The notes under the pieces: model-generated
Database searches by the model: none
The model's input: the letters and a program-made list of their open reading frames with translations, nothing else
Told to the model about the DNA's origin: nothing
Assembly: GCA_002238415.1 (NCBI GenBank)
Contig: MPMI01000017.1
Location: forward strand, 1-64,000
Length of the DNA stretch: 64,000 bases
Source: Desulfurellaceae bacterium bin18
GTDB lineage: Bacteria; Desulfobacterota; Binatia; Bin18
Direction: 5' to 3'
Program-made: the position numbers and the translations under genes
In this document: positions 7,129 to 15,936 of the stretch, one piece after another
Numbering within the stretch: position 1 is the first letter of the stretch
How the letters are laid out: each line of letters opens with the position of its first letter

Positions 7129-8094
7129 CTAGCCCATCCGAGGCAACACATGGTCGGTGAATTGGAGAAAGCTTTCGTGGCTCAGCGGCGCGCCAATGAT
7201 GTAGTCCAGATGGATTTCTTCATGCAGGCGGGCGAGTTCGTCTCCGACCTGCTCCGGCGTGCCGTGAATGACGACGTCATCAACATAGCGCTGGACCGGG
7301 TCGCCCGTGCCGTACATCTCGGGCGGCACATAGGTATCCACCAGCCATTTGGCTCCCTGACGGGCGACTTCAGCAGCCTCTGCCGAGGTGGAAGCAATGG
7401 CGAGGAGACGCGCCATGGGTATCTGGCGGCCTTCAATGGCATGACCGTGGCGGGCGAGCGTATCTCGATATAATTCCCATTTATGGCCCAATTCCGCATG
7501 GGTGGCGTGTGGGTCCATGAGAATCGAATGGCCGACGGAAGCGGCCCACTCGATGGCCGACGGTGAAGAGGCTGCGGCCCACACGGGTGGATGCGGTTGT
7601 TGCAGTGGTTTGGGTAGGACTTCGACGTTATCAAACGAGAAATACTGGCCCGTATAGGTCAGGCGGTCGGTGGTCCAGGCTTTGAGGACAATGTCTACGG
7701 TTTCCCGAAAGCGGGCGTGGCTTTCCTCGATGGGTACGCCAAAGGCTCGGAATTCTTTCAGGTCAAAACCGCGTCCGGCTCCCCAATTCACCCGGCCGCC
7801 TGACAGCGTATCGAGCAGCGCAATTTCCTCGGCCAACCGGAGCGGGTGGTAGAAGCCGGCCAGGCACACGCCGGCCCCGATGCGGATATTTTTGGTGCGG
7901 GCCGCGGCGTACGTCCCGATGACCGGGATCGAAGGACACACGCTGTAGTCGTTAAAATGATGCTCGGTCAGCCAGACCGCGTCATACCCGTTTTGGTCCA
8001 TGATCTGGATCCGTTCCAAACCGCGCTGATATACGGTCGCCAGCTCGGTCCGCCGTCCCGGCCAGCTAAAGAATTGAAGAATGCCGAATTTCAC
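7129..8094 (-). CDS. LLM class flavin-dependent oxidoreductase, 321 aa
   Basis: A luciferase-like monooxygenase, first gene of the 8094-to-4767 operon. It has AVWLTEHHFNDY, the RIGAGVCLAGFYHPLRLAEE barrel strand, LDTLSGGRVNWGAGRG and PPVWAAASSP motifs of the family. It is diverged from the LLM gene that follows, so the two may form a heterodimer, as in alpha/beta luciferases, or act sequentially. The divergent TetR gene at 8239 and its operator are the likely regulator. Confidence 0.85.
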   Translation of the reverse strand: MKFGILQFFSWPGRRTELATVYQRGLERIQIMDQNGYDAVWLTEHHFNDYSVCPSIPVIGTYAAARTKNIRIGAGVCLAGFYHPLRLAEEIALLDTLSGGRVNWGAGRGFDLKEFRAFGVPIEESHARFRETVDIVLKAWTTDRLTYTGQYFSFDNVEVLPKPLQQPHPPVWAAASSPSAIEWAASVGHSILMDPHATHAELGHKWELYRDTLARHGHAIEGRQIPMARLLAIASTSAEAAEVARQGAKWLVDTYVPPEMYGTGDPVQRYVDDVVIHGTPEQVGDELARLHEEIHLDYIIGAPLSHESFLQFTDHVLPRMG

Positions 8095-8201
8095 ACGGTT
8101 CTCCTTCTGGGCGGTTGAGTGCTCTCGCCAAGTATAGCGTGATCAGGGCGGAAGTCTGCCCCCTCCTCGCCTATGGAGCTGGCATCATTCCTCAACCGCT
8201 A

Positions 8202-8226
8202 TTGACTTAACTGTCCGTTCGGTTAA
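8202..8226. promoter_or_regulatory. TetR-type operator overlapping a -35 element
   Basis: TTGACT (8202-8207) resembles a -35 box. It overlaps the imperfect palindrome TTAACTGTCCGTTCGGTTAA (8207-8226; 7 of 10 pairs match), centred about 22 nt before the TetR start. The position between divergent TetR and LLM operons is typical of an autoregulated TetR-family operator. Confidence 0.55.
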
Positions 8227-8238
8227 TTATTGGCTGCC

Positions 8239-8943
8239 ATGGCTCGGCCCATCAAAACGCCCTCGTCGCCGGACTACCGCTCCAGGATTGGAACGGTGGC
8301 CGAAGCACTATTTGCCGAGCGCGGCTTTGACGGCACCTCGATTCGGGAGATCGCCGAGCAGGCCGGCGCGACCAAGGCGCTTATCTATCACTACTACGAC
8401 AGCAAAGAGGCGCTGTATCAGACCCTGCTTGAGGACGCGGTGAGCGGAGTGGTGGCGCAGATTGAGGCCATTGCCGCGGACGGGACTGAGCCCGAGGCGC
8501 AAATTCGGGCCGTGGTACAGGTATTCATTGACGCCTATCATGACGCGCCGTACCGGTTTCAGATGGTGCAGCGCACCATTGACGACCATCATACGATTGC
8601 CGCAGTACTGGCCGAGCGCTGGTTCTCGCGGGCGCACCTCGCCCTGCAGGACATAGTAGCGCGCGGTGTGCACCAGGACAGTCTGAAGCCGTTGCCGGTC
8701 CAGATGGTGCCGCTGGCCGTCATCGGCCTCGTTATTCACACCCTGCGATGCCAGAAACTCGTGGGCCATGTGGACCCGAAGCTGTCCGGCGAGCAGGTGT
8801 TGAGTGCCTTGCCGGACCTGGTCCTGGCCCTGCTTACCGTCGAATCCGGTCAGACAAAAACCAGACCGAGAAGTGCACGCGCGTCTCGGAAACGCGCCCC
8901 GAGCCAGCTCACGCGCACGGTCGGGAGTGCGTCGGCAGGATAG
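8239..8943 (+). CDS. TetR/AcrR family transcriptional regulator, 234 aa
   Basis: ATG 8239 is preferred over the in-frame TTG at 8230. An N-terminal helix-turn-helix occupies about residues 15-62: ALFAERGFDGTSIREIAEQA followed by GATKALIYHYYDSKEALY. The helical ligand-binding domain follows, and a basic tail (RPRSARASRKR) ends the protein. It is first in an operon with the RND permease (12-nt gap) and divergent from the LLM operon. It may therefore control both export and catabolism of one compound (inference). Confidence 0.88.
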   Translation: MARPIKTPSSPDYRSRIGTVAEALFAERGFDGTSIREIAEQAGATKALIYHYYDSKEALYQTLLEDAVSGVVAQIEAIAADGTEPEAQIRAVVQVFIDAYHDAPYRFQMVQRTIDDHHTIAAVLAERWFSRAHLALQDIVARGVHQDSLKPLPVQMVPLAVIGLVIHTLRCQKLVGHVDPKLSGEQVLSALPDLVLALLTVESGQTKTRPRSARASRKRAPSQLTRTVGSASAG

Positions 8944-8954
8944 AGGAACACCGA

Positions 8955-11498
8955 ATGGAGTCCATTTTTCATGCCATCATCCGTTTTCGTTTTCTGGTTA
9001 TTGCGGCCGTCCTGGGAGTGACGCTGGCTGCGGTCATGCAACTCCAATACCTGCGCTTCGAGAGCGATGCCGAATCCATGATCCCCCCCAATGACCCGGT
9101 CCTGCACTACAACGACGTGGTGGAAGAGCGCTTTGGGATGCTGGACCTCATTATTGTCGGCGTCCTGAACGATAACCCGCAGGAAAACGGGGTCTTCAAT
9201 CCGCGCACCCTGGGCATTGTCAAGGAGTTCTCCGAGAAAATTGCGCTCCTGCCCGGTATCAAAGCCGTCCGGGATGAAGACGTGACCAGCGTGGCCACCA
9301 TGGATAATATCACCGGCACCAGCGACGGTATGGCGGTTGATCCGTTCATGGAAGAGCCGCCGCGCTCGGCCGCAGCCCTGGCCGCGCTGAAAGACGCCCT
9401 GTTTGATAACGCCATGTTTGTGGACTGGGTGGTGTCGCGCGACGGCACCGGTCTGCTCATCATGGCCAGGATGGAATCGTCTGAGGGGACGCTTGAGGGA
9501 GTCGCCCGACGGTCGGCGATCTATAAAACCATCCGTGACATGATCCGGGAAAAAGAAGCGGCCGCCGTGCCCGAGCAGTTTCATATCGCCGGCCGCGGGG
9601 CTATGGAGGTGACCTTCTCCGAAGACGCCCGGAGCGACATGGAACGCTTCATGCCGCTGGTCCTGGTCATTGTCCTCGGCACGCTGTATCTGACCTACCG
9701 CAGTCTGCGCGGCGTCCTCCTGCCGTTTGCCGTGGTGATCATCTCCGTCATCTGGAGCATGGGCCTGATGGCCTGGGTCGAGGTGCCCATGTATTTTATC
9801 TCGACCATGATGCCGGTCACCCTGATGGCGATCGGCGTGGCCTACGGCATTCATATTCTCAGCCGTTACTACGACGAAATTCTCAGTCAAGCCGAACCGG
9901 ACGCCAACGCGGCCGTCATGGCGGCCATGCGGGAAATGTGGAAGCCGGTGGTGTTCACGGCGCTGACGACCGCGGCCGGCTTTCTGTCGTTTCTGACCGC
10001 GGCCATGGTGCCCATCCGCTACTACGGCGTGTTTACCTCGGTCGGTGTGCTGGCGGCGATGGTCGTCTCGTTGACGTTTTTCCCGGCGGTGCTGAGCCTG
10101 CTATCGCCTCGGGCCGGGCGTGGCCTGCGGCGACAAATGAAACGGGGCGGCGACTTGGCCGCCACCGGCTGGGCCGCACGGACTCTGTCCAGTCTGGGCC
10201 GGGGGGTCGCCCGGCGGCCGTTGCTGGTGTGGAGCATCAGCGTCGGCAGTATGCTCATCTGCCTGGTCGGCCTTCAGCGTCTCTACGTTGACTCGTCATG
10301 GATTGATGTATTCCACCAGCAGAGTCCGATCCGTATTGGCGACGAGGTCCTGCGGGAGAAGTTTCAGGGTACGCTGCCGATCTATGTGGCCATTGAGGGC
10401 CACGAGCCCGACCTGCTCAAAGACCCGGACCTGCTGCGTAAGCTCGACCGCCTGCAAGCCGAGGTTGAGCAGGACCCCATTGTGGGTGGCTCGCTGTCCA
10501 TTGCCGAGTTCATCAAACGCATGAACCGGGTCATGAACGAGGATCGCAAAGAGATGGAGGTCATTCCCGACTCGCGCGACCTGATCGCCCAATACCTGTT
10601 GTTGTATTCGTTCTCCGGAGACCCGGACGATTTTGATGAGGTGGTCGATTATGACTATCAGCACGCCAACGTGTCGTTCTTTCTGCGCTCGGATCACAGC
10701 TCCGACATCGAACGCGTGATCGACCGGATTCAGGACTTTGTGGTCCGGGAATTCGGGGCCGAAGAGAATGGCGCTGATGGTCAGGCCGGCGAGCACGATC
10801 CGCTGACGGTGCAGTTCGGGCGCTGGCTGGCCGGTATCACGCCCACGGTCATTGGCTGGGAGACCAAAAGCGGGTTCTGGATCGGTTTTGCCGGGCAGGG
10901 CTATATGAGCAACCGTTTCAGCGAGTTGGTCGTGTCCGGGCAGTTGACCAGCCTGGTCACCTCGCTGCTGGCGGTGTTTCTGCTCACCACCTGCATGTTC
11001 CGCTCCGTGGTTGCCGGGCTGATCAACATCATTCCCATCAGCGCGGTGATGGTCTTCAGCTTCGGCCTCATGGGGCTGCTGGGGATTCCCCTCGAAGTGG
11101 GCAAATCCATGACCGCCTCCATGGTGATCGGCATCGGGATCGACTACACCATCCACTTTCTGAATAAATATCAACTGAAAACCAAAGGCGGCCTGGTCGA
11201 CTCGGAGCAGATTACCGTGGCCACCATGGCCACCTCGGGCAAAGCCATTTTCTTTAATGCGGCCGTGGTGATTGGGGGCTTCCTGGTTTTTCTGACCTCC
11301 AACTTCAAGCCTAATTTCTATCTCGGAGCGATGATGGCGCTGAACATGGGCGCCTGCCTGCTGGCCTCCATGACGCTGCTGCCGGCCATCCTCAATACGT
11401 TCAAGCCACGGTTCGTGTACGGGACAAGGCCGTCGCCCGCTCCGCCGACGAGAACGGACTATGTAGTTTCAACCCTGCAAGAGAAGGAGACAGTATGA
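8955..11498 (+). CDS. RND superfamily transporter, MMPL/hydrophobe exporter type, 847 aa
   Basis: An inner-membrane permease with two repeats. Each has one leading transmembrane helix, a large periplasmic loop, then five helices. The first helix is IRFRFLVIAAVLGVTLAA; a sterol-sensing-like block near residues 230-400 includes GVAYGIHILSRYYDE; the second repeat contains GIGIDYTIHFLNKY near 725. A GAGA-GAGGA-type RBS precedes ATG 8955. The open frame continues upstream but overlaps the TetR gene. Its stop overlaps the next ATG (ATGA). With the LolA-like and DUF1302 proteins it probably moves lipids or hydrophobic compounds across the envelope. Confidence 0.88.
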   Translation: MESIFHAIIRFRFLVIAAVLGVTLAAVMQLQYLRFESDAESMIPPNDPVLHYNDVVEERFGMLDLIIVGVLNDNPQENGVFNPRTLGIVKEFSEKIALLPGIKAVRDEDVTSVATMDNITGTSDGMAVDPFMEEPPRSAAALAALKDALFDNAMFVDWVVSRDGTGLLIMARMESSEGTLEGVARRSAIYKTIRDMIREKEAAAVPEQFHIAGRGAMEVTFSEDARSDMERFMPLVLVIVLGTLYLTYRSLRGVLLPFAVVIISVIWSMGLMAWVEVPMYFISTMMPVTLMAIGVAYGIHILSRYYDEILSQAEPDANAAVMAAMREMWKPVVFTALTTAAGFLSFLTAAMVPIRYYGVFTSVGVLAAMVVSLTFFPAVLSLLSPRAGRGLRRQMKRGGDLAATGWAARTLSSLGRGVARRPLLVWSISVGSMLICLVGLQRLYVDSSWIDVFHQQSPIRIGDEVLREKFQGTLPIYVAIEGHEPDLLKDPDLLRKLDRLQAEVEQDPIVGGSLSIAEFIKRMNRVMNEDRKEMEVIPDSRDLIAQYLLLYSFSGDPDDFDEVVDYDYQHANVSFFLRSDHSSDIERVIDRIQDFVVREFGAEENGADGQAGEHDPLTVQFGRWLAGITPTVIGWETKSGFWIGFAGQGYMSNRFSELVVSGQLTSLVTSLLAVFLLTTCMFRSVVAGLINIIPISAVMVFSFGLMGLLGIPLEVGKSMTASMVIGIGIDYTIHFLNKYQLKTKGGLVDSEQITVATMATSGKAIFFNAAVVIGGFLVFLTSNFKPNFYLGAMMALNMGACLLASMTLLPAILNTFKPRFVYGTRPSPAPPTRTDYVVSTLQEKETV

Positions 11499-12298
11499 AG
11501 ATCGTATGGATAATCGGACTGGGAGTGTGGGTGCTGAGTGCGGCGCCGCCTGCCTCTGCCCAGGAAGTCCCTGGAGAGCCTAGCGGACGGGAGATTGCCG
11601 TCATGGTTGACGAGCGTGAAGACGGTGACGATCAAATCTCCGAGGCCGTCTGGACGCTGACCAATAGCAAGGGCAAGACGCGCAAGCGCGATACCCTGCG
11701 CTACTGGAAGGATTATGAGGGCCGGGATGGGCTGTCGAGCAAATCTTTTGTCTATTTTGAGTCCCCGCCCGATGTCAAAGACACCACCTTTCTCAACTGG
11801 TCGCAGGAAGATGCCGAGGCCGACGACGACCAGTGGATCTACCTGCCGGCCCTGCGCAAGGTGCGCCGGATTGCCTCCGGGGATAAAGAAAACTCCTTTA
11901 TGGGCAGCGATATCATCTACGATGACATGGCGGACCGGGAGGTGGAAGAGGATACGCACAAACTGCTGCGCGTCGAGCAGAACAATGGCACCAAGTTCTA
12001 CGTCCTGGAGTCCGTACCCATCAAGGAGAATTATATCTACAGCAAAAAGCTCCGCTGGATAAACGCCGAGAACCTGACCGAACCCAGAATTGAATTTTAC
12101 GACCGCAAGGGCCGCCTGCTCAAAATCTGGACAACGGAGTGGACACAGATTGACGGGATCTGGAACTGGAAACGGACCGTGGTGGAAAATCAGCTCACCG
12201 GCCATAAGACCGAGCTTGAGTTTAGCAATGTGCGATTCAACCAGGGTCTCAAGGAATCGATTTTTACCGAACGGTCGCTGCGCAAGGGCGCACCCTAG
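11495..12298 (+). CDS. Outer-membrane lipoprotein-sorting protein (LolA-like), 267 aa
   Basis: Translation is coupled to the RND gene (ATGA overlap). It has a Sec signal peptide, MKIVWIIGLGVWVLSAAPPA, with an ASAQ cleavage site. The mature part has the LolA/LolB-like concave beta-fold pattern of the PF17131-type family: RKRDTLRYWKDYEGRD, SFVYFESPPDVKDTTFLNW, WIYLPALRKVRRI, MGSDIIYDDM. Such proteins accompany MMPL/RND permeases and are thought to carry lipids through the periplasm. Exact cargo unknown. Confidence 0.85.
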   Translation: MKIVWIIGLGVWVLSAAPPASAQEVPGEPSGREIAVMVDEREDGDDQISEAVWTLTNSKGKTRKRDTLRYWKDYEGRDGLSSKSFVYFESPPDVKDTTFLNWSQEDAEADDDQWIYLPALRKVRRIASGDKENSFMGSDIIYDDMADREVEEDTHKLLRVEQNNGTKFYVLESVPIKENYIYSKKLRWINAENLTEPRIEFYDRKGRLLKIWTTEWTQIDGIWNWKRTVVENQLTGHKTELEFSNVRFNQGLKESIFTERSLRKGAP

Positions 12299-12310
12299 AT
12301 TGTTCTCTGT

Positions 12311-14326
12311 ATGAGCAGCACGCCCACGAGGCTGAGGACCTGGGTCTTCAGCCTTATCGCGATACTCTGGATTGGAGCAGGAACATCGCTCGCTCAATCC
12401 GCCTCTCCCTCGGTCATGCGTCTTCACAAGGTCCATCTGACTGCCGACGGGAGTCAGCGGCAGGTGGTGCTGCAATTCTCTCAAGCGCCGAATGCCATCC
12501 ACGCCTTTCCGCTTTCGACCCCGACCCGTCTCGTGATCGACGTCATAGGGCCGGTCCTGTCGCTCCCCTCAGCAGCCTATCCGGCCAAGGATACGCTCCT
12601 GCGCCGTGTCCGGGTGGGCACTCACCCGCAACATCTGCGTTTTGTGCTTGACCTCAAAGGTGAAAAACTGCCGGCGTTTAGCGTCGAACAGCAGGGCAGT
12701 CGGGTGCGTGCGGTGCTCCAGACCCCGGACCGTCCCACCCCGGAGGTGAGGGCGCAGATTCTGTTTGAGAGTCCTGAGGCCAACAGCTTTGCCCAACCGA
12801 CCCCGCCGCCGGCCGATTCCGGGTCTGGGTCCCCTCGATCAGCGCAGCAGGTCACAGCCGCGCCGGCACCGCCATCCCCTCTGGCACCATCGGCTCCGAG
12901 AACAGAGGCCGCGTCAGCCGCACCCAGGAGTACCCCGGCCAGTCGGCCGAGTCCCGCGCGTGCCACTCCGTCTGCTCGGCGGCCCGAGAGAGAGACGCAA
13001 CCCGGCTTGTTTGAGACCCTGCGGGATCGCTTGGACGTGACCGGCTATGTCAAAAACGAAACTGCGCTTCGGCTCTACTCTCCGCATCAGTTCTCAAAGT
13101 CTCAGAACTGGTTGCAGGCCGAGATTGAGTTTGAACTCACCGATTGGGCCGAACTCACCATCCTCGGGCGGTCGATGTTTGATCCGGTCAATCATCTGGA
13201 AACCAATATCGAGGATTTTCATACCTCCCCAATTGATCGGCTGGAGGCTGGCGATTCGTTTCAGGCCGAGCTGCGCGAACTGTATCTTGATGTGCTCTAC
13301 GAGGATTTTGACATCCGCCTGGGCCGACAACAGATCGTGTGGGGCGAATCCATCGGCCTGCGCATCCTGGATGTGATTAACCCGCAGGACTTTCGCGAGT
13401 TCATTCTGAACGACTTTATTGATGCCCGTATTCCACTGTGGAGTCTGCGGGTGGACTACACGCTGAGCGACTGGACGTTCGAGGGCCTGTGGTTGCCCGA
13501 CTTCGAGGCCAGCCGTCCGGCTGACCAGGGTAGCGAATTTCAGTTTCGGAACCTTCCCCTTCCCGCGCTGCCTATTCAGCCCCCCCCGCCGTTCCCCTCG
13601 GTCCAGGTGGGCTCGGTGCGCCAGCCCGAGGATTGGCGTCTGGGAGATTCCGAGGTTGGATTTCGGGTGACGCGATTCCTGCGCAATATGGACCTGTCGC
13701 TGAACTATTTATACGCTTGGGGCGACTTCCCCGTCCCGTTCCGGCGGGTGCTGGGTCCCAACACGTTTCGTTTCGAGCCCCGGCATGAGCGCTTCCACCT
13801 GATCGGCGGCAGTTTCAACTACGCCTTTGACGTGTTTGTGATCCGTGGCGAGGGCGGCTTGAGACTCGGAGAACACTTTGTGTCTGGCGATCCACACGAC
13901 CGCGACGGGGTCCGGCAGCGTGAGTTTCTGTCTTATGTCTTAGGATTGGACTGGACGGTGAACGATAATCTCATGGCGAATGTGCAGTTCTTTCAGAATG
14001 TGATCTTCAATGCGCCCGGCGCGCTTGTTGGCGAGTCCGTTGAGAATGCGGTGTCGCTCTTCTTAATGTCCGATTTTATAAACGAGACACTCTACCCTCA
14101 GTTGCTGGTGCTGTACGGCATCAACTTTGGCGACCTGCTGATCCGCCCCCAGGTCCGGTACGATTTCTCGGACTATGTGTCCGCCACCATCGGAGCCGAT
14201 TTCTTTATTGGCTCGCGTTCCGGTCTGTTCGGCCAGTTTGCCGCGCCGGTACGCACCCACGATCGGTACTGGACGGGACGAAACAGTCGGATTTTTCTCG
14301 AAGTCAAGCGCTCGTTCGCGTTGTAA
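12311..14326 (+). CDS. AMIN domain plus DUF1302-type outer-membrane beta-barrel protein, 671 aa
   Basis: A signal peptide (residues 1-29, ending SLAQ) is followed by an AMIN-like domain (about 33-145): RQVVLQFSQAP, PTRLVIDVIGP, RRVRVGTHPQHLRFVLDL. AMIN domains bind peptidoglycan or secretin partners. A Pro/Ala/Ser-rich linker (about 150-235) leads to a DUF1302 barrel with the signature DIRLGRQQIVWGE, LDVINPQDFREF, alternating aromatic strands and a closing FLEVKRSFAL ending in an aromatic-type beta signal. DUF1302 proteins usually lack AMIN. The fusion may anchor the barrel to the wall or to the partner permease. Last gene of the TetR-RND-LolA-like operon. Confidence 0.82.
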   Translation: MSSTPTRLRTWVFSLIAILWIGAGTSLAQSASPSVMRLHKVHLTADGSQRQVVLQFSQAPNAIHAFPLSTPTRLVIDVIGPVLSLPSAAYPAKDTLLRRVRVGTHPQHLRFVLDLKGEKLPAFSVEQQGSRVRAVLQTPDRPTPEVRAQILFESPEANSFAQPTPPPADSGSGSPRSAQQVTAAPAPPSPLAPSAPRTEAASAAPRSTPASRPSPARATPSARRPERETQPGLFETLRDRLDVTGYVKNETALRLYSPHQFSKSQNWLQAEIEFELTDWAELTILGRSMFDPVNHLETNIEDFHTSPIDRLEAGDSFQAELRELYLDVLYEDFDIRLGRQQIVWGESIGLRILDVINPQDFREFILNDFIDARIPLWSLRVDYTLSDWTFEGLWLPDFEASRPADQGSEFQFRNLPLPALPIQPPPPFPSVQVGSVRQPEDWRLGDSEVGFRVTRFLRNMDLSLNYLYAWGDFPVPFRRVLGPNTFRFEPRHERFHLIGGSFNYAFDVFVIRGEGGLRLGEHFVSGDPHDRDGVRQREFLSYVLGLDWTVNDNLMANVQFFQNVIFNAPGALVGESVENAVSLFLMSDFINETLYPQLLVLYGINFGDLLIRPQVRYDFSDYVSATIGADFFIGSRSGLFGQFAAPVRTHDRYWTGRNSRIFLEVKRSFAL

Positions 14327-14339
14327 GCAGACCGTCGTG

Positions 14340-14370
14340 CCTCCGGCAGGGACGTCACTGCGCCATATAG
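14340..14370 (-). pseudogene. SDR gene 3'-terminal scar
   Basis: About 31 bp matches the 3' end and downstream spacer of the intact SDR gene (22188-22218) with a few mismatches. On the minus strand it ends YMAQ-stop. It lies directly after the DUF1302 gene and has no upstream SDR coding sequence. It is one of several SDR/CaiB end fragments in the window. Confidence 0.5.
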
Positions 14371-14420
14371 TACAGCAGTCAATTCCCCTGTTGGGATTCA
14401 AAGAGAAAGAAGTAGTGAAC

Positions 14421-14957
14421 ATGGCCGATAACCTTGTATGCTCTAGGGGTGCCTGTTTCTCATCATGCCGCAATTACCGGTATCTTCTATGGCGGGAGTG
14501 GCGGCAGCCGTCCGAAAAGACCAGAACCGTGGTGTTCGTGCTTTTGAACCCTTCTAAGGCGAATGAATCGGATGACGACGGAACCATCAAGAGATGTCTC
14601 AGGTTTAGCAAGCGGAAAGATTTCAATGGTAATCGGATGGAAGTCGTCAATCTCTTTGCCTGGTGTGAAACGGAGTCTGAAAAATTGCGCGGCGCGGGCG
14701 ATGACCCGGTCGGGCCGGACAACGACAAATATATTGACGCAGCTATCTCTCGTGCAGACAGAGTGGTTGTTGGCTGGGGCCGGCGCAAAAAATTTCCTAA
14801 GAAATACCGGCATAGAGATCGTGATGTTCTGAAGCTACTGGAAAAGCATGGCAAGCAGCTATATGCCTTTTGCATTAACGGAGATGGAACCCCCACACAT
14901 CCAGGTCGCTACATCAAAGACGACCAGGAACTGATCCCATACCCTCTCAAGACATAA
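14421..14957 (+). CDS. DUF1643 domain protein, 178 aa
   Basis: The start MADNLVCSRGACF at 14421 has AAGAAG upstream; the longer frame reads through the end of the DUF1302 gene and is not used. The DUF1643 pattern is clear: TVVFVLLNPSKANESDDDGT near residue 45, VVNLFAWCE, DDPVGPDNDKYI, VVVGWG, and a closing NGDGTPTHPGRYI. DUF1643 proteins are small, widespread in mobile and accessory regions, and of unknown function. The N-terminal Cys-rich segment is additional. The gene is flanked by gene-end debris, suggesting insertion. Confidence 0.8.
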   Translation: MADNLVCSRGACFSSCRNYRYLLWREWRQPSEKTRTVVFVLLNPSKANESDDDGTIKRCLRFSKRKDFNGNRMEVVNLFAWCETESEKLRGAGDDPVGPDNDKYIDAAISRADRVVVGWGRRKKFPKKYRHRDRDVLKLLEKHGKQLYAFCINGDGTPTHPGRYIKDDQELIPYPLKT

Positions 14958-14992
14958 TGACCTCCCCGGTGGATTACACAGGGGAAGTCTCT

Positions 14993-15268
14993 CTACAAGT
15001 TTTTCTCAAACAAGACCCCGGCCTCGCGCAGTTGTTGGGCTTCTTCCACGGATCGTCCTAAATACGAAGTCAAGCGCTCGTTTGCGCTGTAATCGGACCG
15101 GTGCTCACCCTGGTTCCAGCCTTGTGAGGTGACGAGCTCGCCCAGAAACGCCGACAGCACGGCCGGATCTTTGGAGTTCTCCCCGATCTGGAGGCTGACT
15201 TTCCAATGCTTTCTGGGGTCCCCGGGGTCTGCTCTCGGCAGGGCGGCTCTATGGCCGTTGTTAGAGGG
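14993..15268 (-). pseudogene. Chimeric gene remnant: unknown fragment + antisense DUF1302 tail + CaiB 3' end
   Basis: A minus-strand frame is open from a TAA (15271-15269) to TAG 14993 but has no start codon. Its first part (HWKVSLQIGENSKDPAVLSA, FLGELVTSQGW) looks like a real protein end. The last 26 codons (YLGRSVEEAQQLREAGVLFE) are a CaiB/BaiF C-terminus like those at 23985 and 25222. Between them, 15068-15092 is the plus-strand 3' end of the DUF1302 gene (EVKRSFAL). The CaiB and DUF1302 pieces meet at a shared CGAAGTCA, suggesting microhomology joining. Confidence 0.6.
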
Positions 15269-15270
15269 TT

Positions 15271-15604
15271 ACAGAGAGATCAGTCCAGCGCCGATATTCT
15301 CGCATCACAAGGGGTAAACTTGCGCAATGAGCAGTTACAGGCTTTTCCCCAACACGGATTCTAAAAAAGTAGGCCACTAGACTTCTCCTAGCCACTCTCC
15401 CCGCCCTCTGATACAGTCCCTTTTGTCTCAATCAGCAAGAGGCTCGTGAGTCGGGCCTTCTGCTCAATACAAGAGTTGCGTCCGGTGTGGGAGTAGCTAT
15501 CCACACTGCAACGAATAGGCAGGACATTCAAAACAGCCTCTTGCTGTGATTGGGACACGGCCCGGCAACTTGCCGGGACCCCACTGTTACACAAGGAGGT
15601 CGGC
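15271..15604. other. Gene-poor stretch before the YecR-like gene
   Basis: No supported gene. A minus-strand frame (15606-15388) has moderately protein-like content with several Cys but starts inside the next gene's start region. A 17-bp palindrome, CCCGGCAACTTGCCGGG (15561-15577), lies about 30 nt before 15605 and could be an operator. ACAAGGAGG is the RBS for 15605. Confidence 0.35.
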
Positions 15605-15925
15605 ATGTTTCTGCTGCGGTTTTCTTCCCTTTGGGTAGTCCTGTTCCTCTATAGTTGCTCAGTTCCCGTTTCCAGCGCTCCCATAGGGGGAAGTCGAGCG
15701 GACGGCACAATCACCGTTGCGTATGAATACGGAGCCCTCACGGTTCCCGAAGTCAACCGAAACGAGATGGACCGGCAGGCAAAAGAACGGTGTGGGCGGT
15801 GGGGCTATGAGGAAGCAGAGCGGTTTGGAGGCGAGACGCGCCAGTGTACCCGCCCGGATGGGAGCGGGTGTTGGCGCTGGCTGGTCTCGGTTCAATATCA
15901 GTGCATCACACCCGCAACGCCTTAG
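15605..15925 (+). CDS. YecR-like small lipoprotein, 106 aa
   Basis: A perfect GGAGG RBS precedes ATG 15605. A hydrophobic signal (residues 1-17) ends in a lipobox-like LYSC, so Cys18 may be lipidated. The mature part matches the YecR pattern: DGTITVAYEYG, then QAKERCGRWGYEEAERFGG, then a C-x-n-C-x-W region and VSVQYQC at the end. YecR proteins are small secreted or lipid-anchored proteins of unknown biochemical role. Followed after 11 nt by another exported protein, so likely an operon. Confidence 0.72.
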   Translation: MFLLRFSSLWVVLFLYSCSVPVSSAPIGGSRADGTITVAYEYGALTVPEVNRNEMDRQAKERCGRWGYEEAERFGGETRQCTRPDGSGCWRWLVSVQYQCITPATP

Positions 15926-15936
15926 AGGGTAGGAAC

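Noticed and set aside
8850-9890. 346-codon minus-strand frame opposite the RND gene
   Set aside because: His/Asp/Gly-rich antisense translation typical of high-GC transmembrane genes; no motif.
10296-11174. 292-codon minus-strand frame
   Set aside because: Shadow of the second half of the RND permease.
15129-15317. 62-codon plus-strand ORF
   Set aside because: It is opposite the protein-like minus frame of the chimeric remnant and has no RBS.
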